Origin: Geomonas silvestris
GTDB taxonomy: Bacteria; Desulfobacterota; Desulfuromonadia; Geobacterales; Geobacteraceae
Assembly: GCF_014193515.1 (NCBI RefSeq)
Contig: NZ_BLXX01000001.1
Location: forward strand, 310,001 to 374,000
DNA: 64,000 bases
Direction of reading: 5' to 3'
The translations under genes and the position numbers were made by a program. This document shows positions 8,658 through 17,094 of this stretch, one piece after another. Position 1 is the stretch's first letter, and each line of letters starts with the position of its first letter. The notes below the pieces were generated by a model. The model searched no databases, was not told the DNA's origin, and saw only the letters and a program-made list of their open reading frames with translations.

Positions 8658-9667
8658 CGTAACAACCTCTTAAACAGACTGATCCCCTTGGAAGCGGCAG
8701 AGACGAACAGTTCCAGCGCGGCAGACCGCGGTCCAATCCCAACTGCAGCTTGGTCTTGCGAAATGCCCCTACCAGACAAACCCGAGGTAGAAGGGTCACG
8801 GCGCAGAAATCCCTTTTGCGGCTCCGCCGCCAGCCACTCGCGTTCCAGGACTTCTTTGCGTAGCTGCGAGTAGTACTCAGGCACATCGAAATCACGCTGG
8901 CTCTCCCAGAGGTAAAGCGCGGTGCCCAACCAATAGATGAGCCAGGCACAGTAATGGCCAAACAACGGGTCTCCATCTTTGCGTAAACGTTTCTGATAGG
9001 ATGCTACGTGACTCAGGCATTCCTTGAGCTTTGCCGTGGGATCGCTACTTCCCGTGACCTCCGCCTCAAAGTATTGCATCATGTCCGTTAGGTACTGTTT
9101 TGCATTTGGGTGGGTGAAGTGATAGACACAACAATCTTCCCGATAGGGGATCATCCTGGTGTTTTTCGGATTGCTTGGTGAAAAATTCACGTGAATCGTG
9201 TTACAGATTCTGGCCCTTGCCCTGTTAACCATGAACGGGTAGTGACATACCGACCACGGCGAGCGGGCAGAGTGAATGCCGAAAGAGTACATGCGGCGCG
9301 GCACGTAAATCAGGTCGAGATCTCCCCGGGTTTCCTCCAAAATCTGCAGCGCCTCTTGCACAAGGTTAAAGGTCGGAATTTCGGAGGCTGTCACAAGGAA
9401 AACCCAGTCGTGCTTCGGATAACTGAAGATTTCCACCATGTTCTCATGCCCCTTGGGGCTGAACGGCAGTGGGACGACCCGCACGCTGCTGCCATATTCC
9501 TGACAGATCTCGAGGGTACCGTCATCGGACCCTTTGTCGGCTATCAGCACTTCGTCGGCCCATCGAGTCCCCTGTTCCAAAAGCGCTCGGATCCGGGCCT
9601 GCTCGTTGTAGACGACAGCCAGCAGCGTGACCGGCACCTTCCGGGATGTGGAGTTCGACATCGTCAT
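8654..9667 (-). CDS. GT2-like glycosyltransferase
   Basis: 337 residues from the ATG at 9667, chosen because it overlaps the upstream wzt-like stop by 4 bp (ATGA); a longer frame to 9718 would run into that gene. The GT-A signature is present but shortened: 'VTLLAVVYNEQARIRALLE', 'EVLIADKGSDDGT' and 'YPKHDWVFLVTASEIP', where the usual DxD is replaced by a T-A-S-E stretch. The protein is soluble-looking and carries several acidic/aromatic stretches in the second half. The altered metal-binding motif makes catalysis uncertain; it may be a divergent transferase of the TarP/WaaE-like type. It belongs to the co-translated glycosyltransferase run. Confidence 0.7.
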   Translation of the reverse strand: MTMSNSTSRKVPVTLLAVVYNEQARIRALLEQGTRWADEVLIADKGSDDGTLEICQEYGSSVRVVPLPFSPKGHENMVEIFSYPKHDWVFLVTASEIPTFNLVQEALQILEETRGDLDLIYVPRRMYSFGIHSARSPWSVCHYPFMVNRARARICNTIHVNFSPSNPKNTRMIPYREDCCVYHFTHPNAKQYLTDMMQYFEAEVTGSSDPTAKLKECLSHVASYQKRLRKDGDPLFGHYCAWLIYWLGTALYLWESQRDFDVPEYYSQLRKEVLEREWLAAEPQKGFLRRDPSTSGLSGRGISQDQAAVGIGPRSAALELFVSAASKGISLFKRLLR

Positions 9668-10974
9668 GACCCTGCTCCGGAGAGTTCCCCTGCGGCAATC
9701 TTGTTGTCGGCAATCCATTCGGTCTCGACGAAGACGGGCCCTCGTTCCAGACGATACTGGGAACCGGTCTGGTAAGGGTCACACTGGGTAACGGAGAAAA
9801 CCAGAGCCCCCTCGACGGCATCCAGGCATTCGATGTTGGGAATGGTGACGCTGAGGTCGATGCTGTAGCGTCCGATCGAAAGGGGGATCCGTTTCAAGCG
9901 GCATTCCACCCGGTTGGCCCCAAGTGCTGGCGTGAACAGGTAACGGTCCATGGGAGCCGACGAGCTAAACGCCACCGCTGCGCCGCGGCTGTCCCTGATG
10001 GCCCACTCGAATGCGAGATACTTGACCGGTTGGTGCACCTCGTAGCAAATGGTCAACAACAGGTCATCCAGTACCTCGGCCTCTTCACGGCTTTTGCGGG
10101 TGAGATTGAGGAGGGCGGCGTCGACGATCGCCACCTTGGAGGTACCGGAACGGGGTACGCGACGCAGTGCCGGCCTCCCCTCGCCCTGCTGGCGGGGAGC
10201 CAAGTAACGTTCCACGGCCTCCGCCGCACTGCCAAAGTAGTTCAACGTCCCGTTTTCCAGCAGAAGTCCTTTGGTGCACAAGCTGCGCACCGCAGCCAGG
10301 TTGTGACTGACAAAGAGGACCGTTCTCCCCTGCCGGTTGGACACTTCCTCCATCTTCCCCAGGCATTTGGCCTGAAACTGGGCGTCGCCGACCGCAAGCA
10401 CCTCGTCAACGACGAGGATCTCCGGCTCCAGGTGCGCCGCCACAGCAAAGGCAAGCCGCATGTACATCCCCGAGGAGTAGCGTTTGACCGGCGTGTCGAG
10501 GAACTTCTCGATCTCTGCGAAATCTACGATCTGGTCGAAGCGCGCCCGGATTTCAGCGTGCCCCATGCCGAGTACGGCACCGTTGAGAAAGATGTTCTCT
10601 CGGCCGGTGAGCTCCGGATGGAAGCCGGTACCCACCTCAAGGAGGCTCGCTACCCGCCCCCTGATGCGCACGGTCCCCTTGGAAGGCTCGGTAATGCGGC
10701 TTAGTATCTTCAGCAAGGTTGATTTGCCGGCGCCGTTGGATCCGATGATACCAATGCGGTCTCCCTGTTCGACCTCAAACGAGACGTCGTTCAGTGCCCA
10801 AAACTCCTCGAGCCGAGTAGCGGCTGCCGGGGGGCCGGAACCAAGCAGCCGGCTGCCGGTATTTTTGATTTTCTCGGCAAGGATATCGCGCAGGGCAAGA
10901 TAGGGCTCTTTGGTCCCCTGGTGCCGCAAGAGGTATTTTTTGCTGAGCTTTTCTACGGAGATCACGCTAGCCAT
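9664..10974 (-). CDS. wzt: Wzt-type ABC ATPase with C-terminal carbohydrate-binding domain
   Basis: 436 residues from the ATG at 10974 (a GTG at 10980 that overlaps the wzm stop is an alternative). Walker A is 'GIIGSNGAGKSTLLKIL' near residue 75, with the signature 'YSSGMYMRLAFA' and Walker B 'ILVVDEVLAVGD'. This is the Wzt/TagH/KpsT subtype with its N-terminal extension. After residue ~250 comes a beta-rich domain of about 180 residues, the Wzt-C type that recognises the non-reducing end of the finished glycan before export. It pairs with the permease directly upstream (gap of 2 bp). Role: energising export of an undecaprenyl-linked polysaccharide across the inner membrane. Confidence 0.9.
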   Translation of the reverse strand: MASVISVEKLSKKYLLRHQGTKEPYLALRDILAEKIKNTGSRLLGSGPPAAATRLEEFWALNDVSFEVEQGDRIGIIGSNGAGKSTLLKILSRITEPSKGTVRIRGRVASLLEVGTGFHPELTGRENIFLNGAVLGMGHAEIRARFDQIVDFAEIEKFLDTPVKRYSSGMYMRLAFAVAAHLEPEILVVDEVLAVGDAQFQAKCLGKMEEVSNRQGRTVLFVSHNLAAVRSLCTKGLLLENGTLNYFGSAAEAVERYLAPRQQGEGRPALRRVPRSGTSKVAIVDAALLNLTRKSREEAEVLDDLLLTICYEVHQPVKYLAFEWAIRDSRGAAVAFSSSAPMDRYLFTPALGANRVECRLKRIPLSIGRYSIDLSVTIPNIECLDAVEGALVFSVTQCDPYQTGSQYRLERGPVFVETEWIADNKIAAGELSGAGS

Positions 10975-10976
10975 CT

Positions 10977-11804
10977 TCACACCACATCCGCGAAACCGCG
11001 TTCCGTGCGGCGGAAATACCAAAGGCCGAAGACCATCAGGATAACGGCCATCACTGCGCCGGCGCACATCCCAGACCAGTGGACCTGGTAGGCATCCCCC
11101 AGCAGGGCCCAGCGGAAACCGTCGATAACGCCCACCATTGGATTGAGGAAATAGAGCAGACGCCAGCGCTCGGGAACGATGGCTGTCGAGAATCCGACCG
11201 GCGACACGTAAAGGCCGACCTGAACGACGAAGGGAACCACATACCGGAAGTCCCGGTACTTGACATTGAGGGCCGCAAGCCACAGTCCGGCACCCAAGGA
11301 GGCGAGAAGCGCCAGCCCCAGGAAAACCGGGATCAGGACGATTTCCCAGCCGGGAACGACTCGGTACCAGAGCATGAGCCCCGCGAGAAGGATGCATGAG
11401 ATCAGGAAATCCACCAGGCACACAGTCACCGCACTGGCAGGCAAAATGACCCGCGGAAAGTAGACCTTGGCCAAGAGATTGCTGTTGTCGATGAGGGAGT
11501 TGCTGCTCTCAGAAAGGGCGTTGGCAAAGAACTGCCAGGGAAGCAACGCTGCGTAAACCAGGACCGGATAGGGAACGCCATTGGCAGGAAGCTTGGCGAG
11601 CTTTCCGAAAACGACGGTGAAGACCACCATGGTCAGCAGAGGGCGAATCACGCTCCACGCGATGCCGATCACCGTCTGTTTGTATCGCACCAGGATATCG
11701 CGCCAGGCAAGAAACAGGAAAAGCTCACGGTAACGCCACAGCTCGCGCCAGTAATGGGCAGCCCCCATGCCGGGTTTTATAATGATCTCGTTTAGTTGCG
11801 CCAT
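10977..11804 (-). CDS. wzm: Wzm-type ABC-2 polysaccharide permease
   Basis: 275 residues with six predicted membrane segments and the ABC2_membrane architecture of Wzm/TagG/KpsM. It has a cytoplasmic amphipathic N-terminus ending 'YRELFLFLAWRDILVRYKQT', then 'IGIAWSVIRPLLTMVVFTVVF' as the first segment, and 'LNPMVGVIDGFRWALLG' before the last loop. It forms the channel for the polysaccharide made by the surrounding glycosyltransferases, with the ATPase encoded immediately downstream. No wzx/wzy genes are visible, so the locus most likely follows the ABC-dependent route. Confidence 0.9.
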   Translation of the reverse strand: MAQLNEIIIKPGMGAAHYWRELWRYRELFLFLAWRDILVRYKQTVIGIAWSVIRPLLTMVVFTVVFGKLAKLPANGVPYPVLVYAALLPWQFFANALSESSNSLIDNSNLLAKVYFPRVILPASAVTVCLVDFLISCILLAGLMLWYRVVPGWEIVLIPVFLGLALLASLGAGLWLAALNVKYRDFRYVVPFVVQVGLYVSPVGFSTAIVPERWRLLYFLNPMVGVIDGFRWALLGDAYQVHWSGMCAGAVMAVILMVFGLWYFRRTERGFADVV

Positions 11805-11805
11805 G

Positions 11806-12642
11806 TCAGCCGTACTGGAACCCCTTCTTCTTGAAAAGCGCAGCGATCACACCGGCCAAAAAGCCGAGGCCGAAGCGGCCCATCTCACGGTTTTTCCTTC
11901 CCGGACAGAGATACAGCGGGGCGTGGCGCGAGCAGTTAGCGAGGACCGCCAACCAGAGAAGCAGCGGGTAGCGGCGGTGCAGCCGGAAAAAGGACTGCCC
12001 CACTGCCATCGGCTTTCTGAAATTGCCAACCAACAGCGGCGGGTGGAAGTACTCGAGGCTCGGGCAGTTCACGCTCCTGTGGCCGCTCATAAGAAAGCGG
12101 ATAACGAACTCCACGTCCTCTTGCCCGATGAACTGGTCCACAAAACCGCTCAGCTCGGCGAGAACCTTGCGCCGGTAGGCGGTGCAGCGGCTGGTCATGA
12201 AATAGGGGTCGTGGTGATCGTAGCGTCCATCGATGAGCGCAAAGCTCGCGCTGCCATGCGGAACGAGCGCATCTGCCTCGGGATGCGCGGCGAATTCGCG
12301 CAGGACCGTGGAGAGGAAGCCCTTCTGCAGCAGGACGGTATCGTCATCCAGAAAGAGCACGAACTCACCGCGGGACTGTGACAGACCGAAATTGCGGGAA
12401 TGTCCCATGGAGCCGAAATTTACCGGCAAAGGGGTGTAGATGATGGGGAGCTGGTTGGCGAAATCCTCGGCCATGGCACGACCGGCCTCGGTTCCGTTGC
12501 GGTCTTCGACAAGCACCACCTCAAACAGGTCGCGCGGGAGGTCCTGTTCTACCAGTGAAGAGAGTATCCCGGACAGCAGGTCTAGTCTGCCGTAGAAATT
12601 GATGATGCAGGAGAGACGGATGCCTTCGCGATGCTCAGACAC
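11806..12642 (-). CDS. GT2 family glycosyltransferase
   Basis: 278 residues from a GTG at 12642, preceded by AAAGGGG at a suitable distance. A longer frame to 12708 adds residues without GT2 character. Motifs: 'LSCIINFYGRLDLLSGIL', 'VVLVEDRNG', 'NFGSMGHSRNFGLSQSRGEFVLFLDDDTVL' (metal-binding DDD) and 'FIGQEDVEFVIRFL' as the catalytic-base region. A hydrophobic C-terminal stretch suggests a membrane-near location. It lies 1 bp from the wzm gene and 103 bp after the UbiA-type gene. Confidence 0.82.
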   Translation of the reverse strand: MSEHREGIRLSCIINFYGRLDLLSGILSSLVEQDLPRDLFEVVLVEDRNGTEAGRAMAEDFANQLPIIYTPLPVNFGSMGHSRNFGLSQSRGEFVLFLDDDTVLLQKGFLSTVLREFAAHPEADALVPHGSASFALIDGRYDHHDPYFMTSRCTAYRRKVLAELSGFVDQFIGQEDVEFVIRFLMSGHRSVNCPSLEYFHPPLLVGNFRKPMAVGQSFFRLHRRYPLLLWLAVLANCSRHAPLYLCPGRKNREMGRFGLGFLAGVIAALFKKKGFQYG

Positions 12643-12745
12643 AGCGCAATCCCCTTTCAGGTCAAAAGGGAAGCACCGGTAAAATAGTTGAGCCAAAGAG
12701 TGGCGCATGAAACCTCAAGTTCAGTAAATTTCACAGTCAAGACAG

Positions 12746-13585
12746 TCAGCCGGAATAGAGGCCCCATCCTACCATAACCGCCCACAAAAGCCCCACTATA
12801 AAAAGCGGCACATCTTTCAGTAAGGACTCTGTCGGATCCCCCCCCTGCCCGCTTTGTACCCGCATGATGAAGCGCATAAGACCAAAGCAACAAAGAGGAA
12901 CCGTATAGATCATCGTGTGTCGTACGATGACATATTGGGTGTAGGTGACGAGGACTGCGCCCCCGGTCATGTACATCGCCCCCGGAAGAAAGCCGTCGGG
13001 ATAGCTGAGCAGCGATTTGCGGTGGCCGCCTGCCTCCTCTCCCAGACTTTGCTTCTCGCCCAGACGCTTGCCGGTGGCAAGAAACACCGCCAGAAGAAAT
13101 ACCGAGAGAAAGAGCCAGTCGGAGATCACGATGCGGAAAGCCTCGCCACCCGCCTCGAGCCTGAGCAGAAAACCTGAGGCAATACAAAAGAGATCCACGA
13201 GCGGCAACTGTTTGAGCTTGAGCGAGTAACTGACCGATATCGCCAGGTACGCCACAAGGATCAGGAAGAAGGTTCCCGAAACCCGGGAGGCGAGCCACAG
13301 GCCGGCTGCGCAGAGAACGGCGGCCAAGACGAAGGCAGCGCTGAGCGGGACCTTCCCCGCGGCAAGCGGCCGATACTTCTTGCGTGGATGCAGAGCGTCG
13401 TGCTGCCGGTCCATGATGTCGTTGAGGATGTAGGTACTGCTGCTGGCCAGGCAGAAACTGGCTATCGGAACGATTCCAGCGCGAAGCACGCCCGGGTTCA
13501 ACAGCTGCCCGCCCAGAAAAGGGGGGAAAAGGAGCATAAGATTCTTAAGCCACTGGTTTGGACGCAGCAGGGACAGGTAGCTCAT
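12746..13585 (-). CDS. UbiA-type prenyltransferase, decaprenyl-phosphate phosphoribosyltransferase-like
   Basis: 279 residues, about eight or nine membrane segments. The N-terminus 'LRPNQWLKNLMLLFPP' and the first Asp-rich motif 'YILNDIMDRQHDALHPRKKYRPLAAGK' match the pattern known from mycobacterial DPPR synthase (Rv3806c family) rather than from UbiA or MenA. The second motif is replaced by 'YSLKLKQLPLVD'. The predicted reaction moves 5-phosphoribose from PRPP to a polyprenyl phosphate at the inner membrane, the committed step toward lipid-linked D-ribofuranose or D-arabinofuranose donors. No DprE1/DprE2-like epimerase is visible in the window, so the final sugar is open. It overlaps the upstream gene by 4 bp. 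Confidence 0.8.
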   Translation of the reverse strand: MSYLSLLRPNQWLKNLMLLFPPFLGGQLLNPGVLRAGIVPIASFCLASSSTYILNDIMDRQHDALHPRKKYRPLAAGKVPLSAAFVLAAVLCAAGLWLASRVSGTFFLILVAYLAISVSYSLKLKQLPLVDLFCIASGFLLRLEAGGEAFRIVISDWLFLSVFLLAVFLATGKRLGEKQSLGEEAGGHRKSLLSYPDGFLPGAMYMTGGAVLVTYTQYVIVRHTMIYTVPLCCFGLMRFIMRVQSGQGGDPTESLLKDVPLFIVGLLWAVMVGWGLYSG

Positions 13586-15321
13586 GGCGCCTGTTTCCTG
13601 AACTGCTGGGCCAGGCGAATGGCGGCAGGGCGATAGTGCGCGGTTGCCGGTGCGGCTGCCTTGGCGCTGGAGAAACAGCGGTAGGCACTGCTGCGGTTGT
13701 CCAGGCTCAGGTGGGTAAGCCCCAGGCGGTACTGGTAGAAGGGGTTGCCGGTGGCCTGGTACTGCTCGCAGATTACCTCTGCGAGTTCACGGTTAAGTAC
13801 TCTGGACTCGTGCGGAGTTTTAGCATTCGCTTTTTGGGCCTCCAGCACCTGAACCAGCATGTCCAGGACTTTCGCATGATAGCGCGTGTGTTCCTTGTAG
13901 CGCTCACGGAGCAGTTTGTGCGCAGCGCCGAAATCTTTCTCCTCGATCAGTACTTTGGCGATGTTAAGGGAAGCTGCCTGGAAATTACCGACTCCGCCCG
14001 ACTTGAAGATCTTGTAAGCCTCCTCCTTTTTCCCTTGTTTCAGCAACGCCACGCCCAGGTCATTGCGAGCGACACCGAAGTTTGGAGATTTCTTCAAGGT
14101 GTCCGCAAAGAGGGCAGCGTTGTCCTGCCAGAGGATGCCCCGACTCACGGTTGCATAAGCCGACCCGGTTAGTAACAGGCCTAAAGCACTCACCATAACG
14201 GGTGCCCAGGTCAGTCGGTCTTTCAATAGCCGGGAGCCTTGAAACACAAGCCAGATTGCAAAGCAGGCACTGGGCATGTAGAGGTAGCGCTCAGCGATAG
14301 GAGTCCAACTCATTTCGCTTACCGCAAGGATAAAAGAGGGCGCACAGATACAGAAACCTGAAAAGACAAGGAACGCACTGACAGAACGTCGATAGAGGAG
14401 CCAACAGAGTACGAGAAGGAATAACACCCCAGGGACGACGTAAAGGTTCGCTACTTCAACGATGCCGAAGTTGAGCGGAAATGGGAGGAACACCTTCTTG
14501 AGGTAGAAGCCCGTAAGCTTTGCAACAATGCGCGCCAGATTCAAAATATCCGTGGGGGGAGCCTGGATTTGCTTCGTGACAGCGGCGATGCCACTGTCTT
14601 TTGAGGAAAGCGCAGAGGACCGCATGAGTAGATAAGCCGAGGCACCAAGAACGATGAAGAGTACCGGCGCGGCTCCTCGCACGATCCGCGCCCTGATGCT
14701 CTGGTGTAGCCCCTCCATCCGGTCGTAGCAAAGGACCAGGAACAGGGCAGGCGGAGCGAAGAAGAGTGCCGGTTCTTTGCAGAGGCACCCTAAAAGCAGT
14801 GCACAGCCAGAGAGAAACGCAGGTAGCACCTTTGCGGAACGAAGAGACTCAAGGAGCAACCAAAGCGATGTCAGGACGAAAGTCCCGGCCATAAGATCCG
14901 TACGGCCGGAAATCCAGTTGACCGGTTCGGTGTTGATGGGGTGCACCGCGAAGATGAGCGCGGCCGCCAGGGGAAGCCAGTTGTCGGCTTCCTGCCTCAT
15001 CAGTTTGAGCAGCTGTCGGGTGACGGCAAAAACCAAAAGCGTGTTGACAAGATGCAACAGCACGTTTTCCAAGTGCATGAAGCTCTCTTCAAGGCCCCAA
15101 AGGTATTTGTCGAAGACGAAGGAGAGGTACAAAAGGGGGCGGTAGTACTGGCCGGCACCGTGAGGAAAGAAAAGCGCCCTGATACTGAAGTCCTCCATGT
15201 TAAGGAGGTTATTGATCATGTATGAGTCATCGGTCGAGCAGGACGGTGAAAAAAGCGCTGGGTAGTACAGACCGAGAACGATGAATGCCAGGAACAGGAT
15301 CTGGTACTTCGTCTTGAGCAT
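13582..15321 (-). CDS. GT-C membrane glycosyltransferase with C-terminal TPRs (TMTC-like)
   Basis: 579 residues. The N-terminal ~390 residues are polytopic, with an acidic pair on the first periplasmic loop ('SCSTDDSYMINN') and the landmark series 'LENVLLHLVNTLLVF', 'FAVHPINTEPVNWISGRTDLMAG' typical of GT-C enzymes of the TMTC/PMT superfamily, which use polyprenyl-phosphate sugars on the outer membrane leaflet. Residues ~415-575 contain three or four TPR-like helical pairs ('GVARNDLGVALLKQGKKEEA', 'YRLGLTHLSLDNRSSAYRCF'). A lipid-linked sugar donor agrees with the UbiA-type enzyme next door. Target could be the polysaccharide, a lipid carrier or an exported protein; a link to pilin is speculative. 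It abuts the ABC ATPase gene with no gap. Confidence 0.75.
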   Translation of the reverse strand: MLKTKYQILFLAFIVLGLYYPALFSPSCSTDDSYMINNLLNMEDFSIRALFFPHGAGQYYRPLLYLSFVFDKYLWGLEESFMHLENVLLHLVNTLLVFAVTRQLLKLMRQEADNWLPLAAALIFAVHPINTEPVNWISGRTDLMAGTFVLTSLWLLLESLRSAKVLPAFLSGCALLLGCLCKEPALFFAPPALFLVLCYDRMEGLHQSIRARIVRGAAPVLFIVLGASAYLLMRSSALSSKDSGIAAVTKQIQAPPTDILNLARIVAKLTGFYLKKVFLPFPLNFGIVEVANLYVVPGVLFLLVLCWLLYRRSVSAFLVFSGFCICAPSFILAVSEMSWTPIAERYLYMPSACFAIWLVFQGSRLLKDRLTWAPVMVSALGLLLTGSAYATVSRGILWQDNAALFADTLKKSPNFGVARNDLGVALLKQGKKEEAYKIFKSGGVGNFQAASLNIAKVLIEEKDFGAAHKLLRERYKEHTRYHAKVLDMLVQVLEAQKANAKTPHESRVLNRELAEVICEQYQATGNPFYQYRLGLTHLSLDNRSSAYRCFSSAKAAAPATAHYRPAAIRLAQQFRKQAP

Positions 15322-16233
15322 CTACTTCTTCCCCTGCGCCACGACTTCGAGGAAAAAGGATTCCAGGTCCTGGCGGTTGGGTTCGATCAGGGTTATCTCG
15401 GCACCGCGACTGCCAAGCTTTTCCAGGGTAAGAGAAAGCAGTTCACGCGGCACCTGGAGTTCCAGTATCCCCCCCCCGCGGACGGTCACCTCAACACCCT
15501 CGCCCGAGAAATCCGAAAGCCCTGTTACCTGAACCTGGTAGCCAACGACGCCCGCAGCGAGTAATTCATGTACAGCGTTCACTGTCTGCAGCTTCCCTTT
15601 GACAATGACCCCGACCCGGTCGCAGACGACCTCGACATCGGCAGTTATGTGGGTACTGAAAAACACAGTCTTCCCTTGCTGCTTGAGATCGCGGATGATG
15701 TTTTTCACCAGCGCGCGGCCAAGCGGGTCGAGACCGCTCATGGGTTCGTCGAGGACGTAGATCTCCGGGTCGTGCAGCATGGCCTGGGCGAGTCCCAGAC
15801 GCTGGACCATCCCTTTGCTGAAGCCGCGGATCGGCCGGTCAGCAGCACCCTCGAGTTCCAAAAGACCGAGCACTTTGCCCGTGGCCGCCTGCGTTTCTTG
15901 AGGGGACATGCCAAACATCGCCGCAACAAAGCGAAGGTATTCACGTGCGGTCAGGAAATCATAAAAGGCAGGATTCTCGGGGAGATAGCCGACCTTCATG
16001 CGGCAACGGGCGTCACCTACCGGAACTCCGGCCATTTGGGCAGTCCCCGCGGAGGGAGAAATGAGCCCCATCAGGGTCTTTATGGTGGTACTTTTCCCGG
16101 CGCCGTTTGGACCTAAAAAACCAAAGACCTCACCTTTACCAACTGAAAGTGTCAGATCTTGCAGGGCGTCGACACGCCCCCATTTCCTGGTTCGGTAAGT
16201 CTTTGAGAGGTTGCGGATATCAATAGCATTCAT
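15322..16233 (-). CDS. ABC transporter ATPase (possible XapD counterpart)
   Basis: 303 residues. Walker A 'GPNGAGKSTTIKTLMGL', the Q-loop region with 'GYLPENPAFYDFLTAREYL', signature 'FSKGMVQRLGLAQAM', Walker B 'IYVLDEPMSGLDPLGR' and the H-loop 'VFFSTHITADVE' are all intact. The C-terminal ~80 residues resemble the regulatory extension of CcmA/NatA-type ATPases. Its partners are the permease at 17091 and probably the TPR-like protein at 16255. In G. sulfurreducens the ATPase XapD (GSU1501) occupies a similar place downstream of pilA and spc and is needed for extracellular anchoring polysaccharide and cytochrome attachment. Equating the two is an inference from order, recalled from memory. Confidence 0.85.
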   Translation of the reverse strand: MNAIDIRNLSKTYRTRKWGRVDALQDLTLSVGKGEVFGFLGPNGAGKSTTIKTLMGLISPSAGTAQMAGVPVGDARCRMKVGYLPENPAFYDFLTAREYLRFVAAMFGMSPQETQAATGKVLGLLELEGAADRPIRGFSKGMVQRLGLAQAMLHDPEIYVLDEPMSGLDPLGRALVKNIIRDLKQQGKTVFFSTHITADVEVVCDRVGVIVKGKLQTVNAVHELLAAGVVGYQVQVTGLSDFSGEGVEVTVRGGGILELQVPRELLSLTLEKLGSRGAEITLIEPNRQDLESFFLEVVAQGKK

Positions 16234-16254
16234 AACAATTCCTGTTGGTGGTCG

Positions 16255-17094
16255 TTACTGTTTTCCGGCGAGTTTACTTGAGGAGACAACCTTTCCCTTG
16301 GAATCAAGGTAGAAGGTGCCGCCATAGGGATCTTCGGGAATGCGCGAGAGGAACCCTTCCCGTACCAAGGTCTTCAGGTCTGGAGGCAGGGTATGCCGGG
16401 CTTCCCGGAACCGGTTCAGCGCGTCGGAAATAACGGTAATCCCTTCCAGCGCCTTGCGTCGCACCTGGTAGATCTTCTTGACCTTGGCGTCCTTTGCCGA
16501 TTGTTCCATGGCCCTCAGAAAGGTAATACCCAGGGCGCTCTGGCCGGCCTCGTAGAAGTACCGGGAGGCAAGCGTCGTGTAGAGCGGGTTGCCGGAAAGT
16601 TCCGCAGCTTTTTGCATGTACAGCGAAGCTGTGCGGTAATCCTTGCTGAAATAGGCAGCGTTGAAACCCGCATAGAAGGGAAGCTGGGCATCCCACGTCC
16701 GATACTTCATGCCGTAGTCGAGCATGTTGTTCACTTCACGGATCCGTTTCAATTCCCAGGTAAAGGCAGCCTCGGTGAAATAGTAGGCGTCCATGTTGTA
16801 GGGATCGAGTTTCAGTGCGCTCTGCATGGTGGCGAACATGTTGAAGTATTCCGGAGGAGTCGAGACGCGGTGGCCATCCTTCGTGAAGAGCGAGCCGAAA
16901 TAGAAGAGCACACGGTCGACGGCCAGTTGCGCCAACAGGTAGCGCTGGTCGGATGCCACCAGACGCAGCGCCTCACCGGCGGGGGTATAGCCGAGCTTGA
17001 GGGCCACCGGCCGCTGCCTCATGTAGGTAGTGAAGGGTACCACCACCAGAGCGTAGAGAAGCAGCAGGGCGCCAAGGATCAGGCCGCGGGTCAC
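16255..17094 (-). CDS. Membrane-anchored TPR-like protein of unknown function
   Basis: 279 residues. One N-terminal membrane segment (residues ~5-22, 'LILGALLLLYALVVVPF') is followed by a soluble, helical, aromatic-rich domain with TPR-like pairs ('MQSALKLDPYNMDAYYFTEAAF', 'FNAAYFSKDYRTASLYMQKAAEL'). The C-terminal ~45 residues ('HTLPPDLKTLVREGFLSRIPEDPYGGTFYLDSKG') resemble the tail seen in pseudopilin-like and general-secretion-related proteins. It overlaps the permease gene by 4 bp and precedes the ATPase by 21 bp, so it is probably a periplasmic accessory of that transporter. I do not recognise a named family. Confidence 0.6.
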   Translation of the reverse strand: MTRGLILGALLLLYALVVVPFTTYMRQRPVALKLGYTPAGEALRLVASDQRYLLAQLAVDRVLFYFGSLFTKDGHRVSTPPEYFNMFATMQSALKLDPYNMDAYYFTEAAFTWELKRIREVNNMLDYGMKYRTWDAQLPFYAGFNAAYFSKDYRTASLYMQKAAELSGNPLYTTLASRYFYEAGQSALGITFLRAMEQSAKDAKVKKIYQVRRKALEGITVISDALNRFREARHTLPPDLKTLVREGFLSRIPEDPYGGTFYLDSKGKVVSSSKLAGKQ

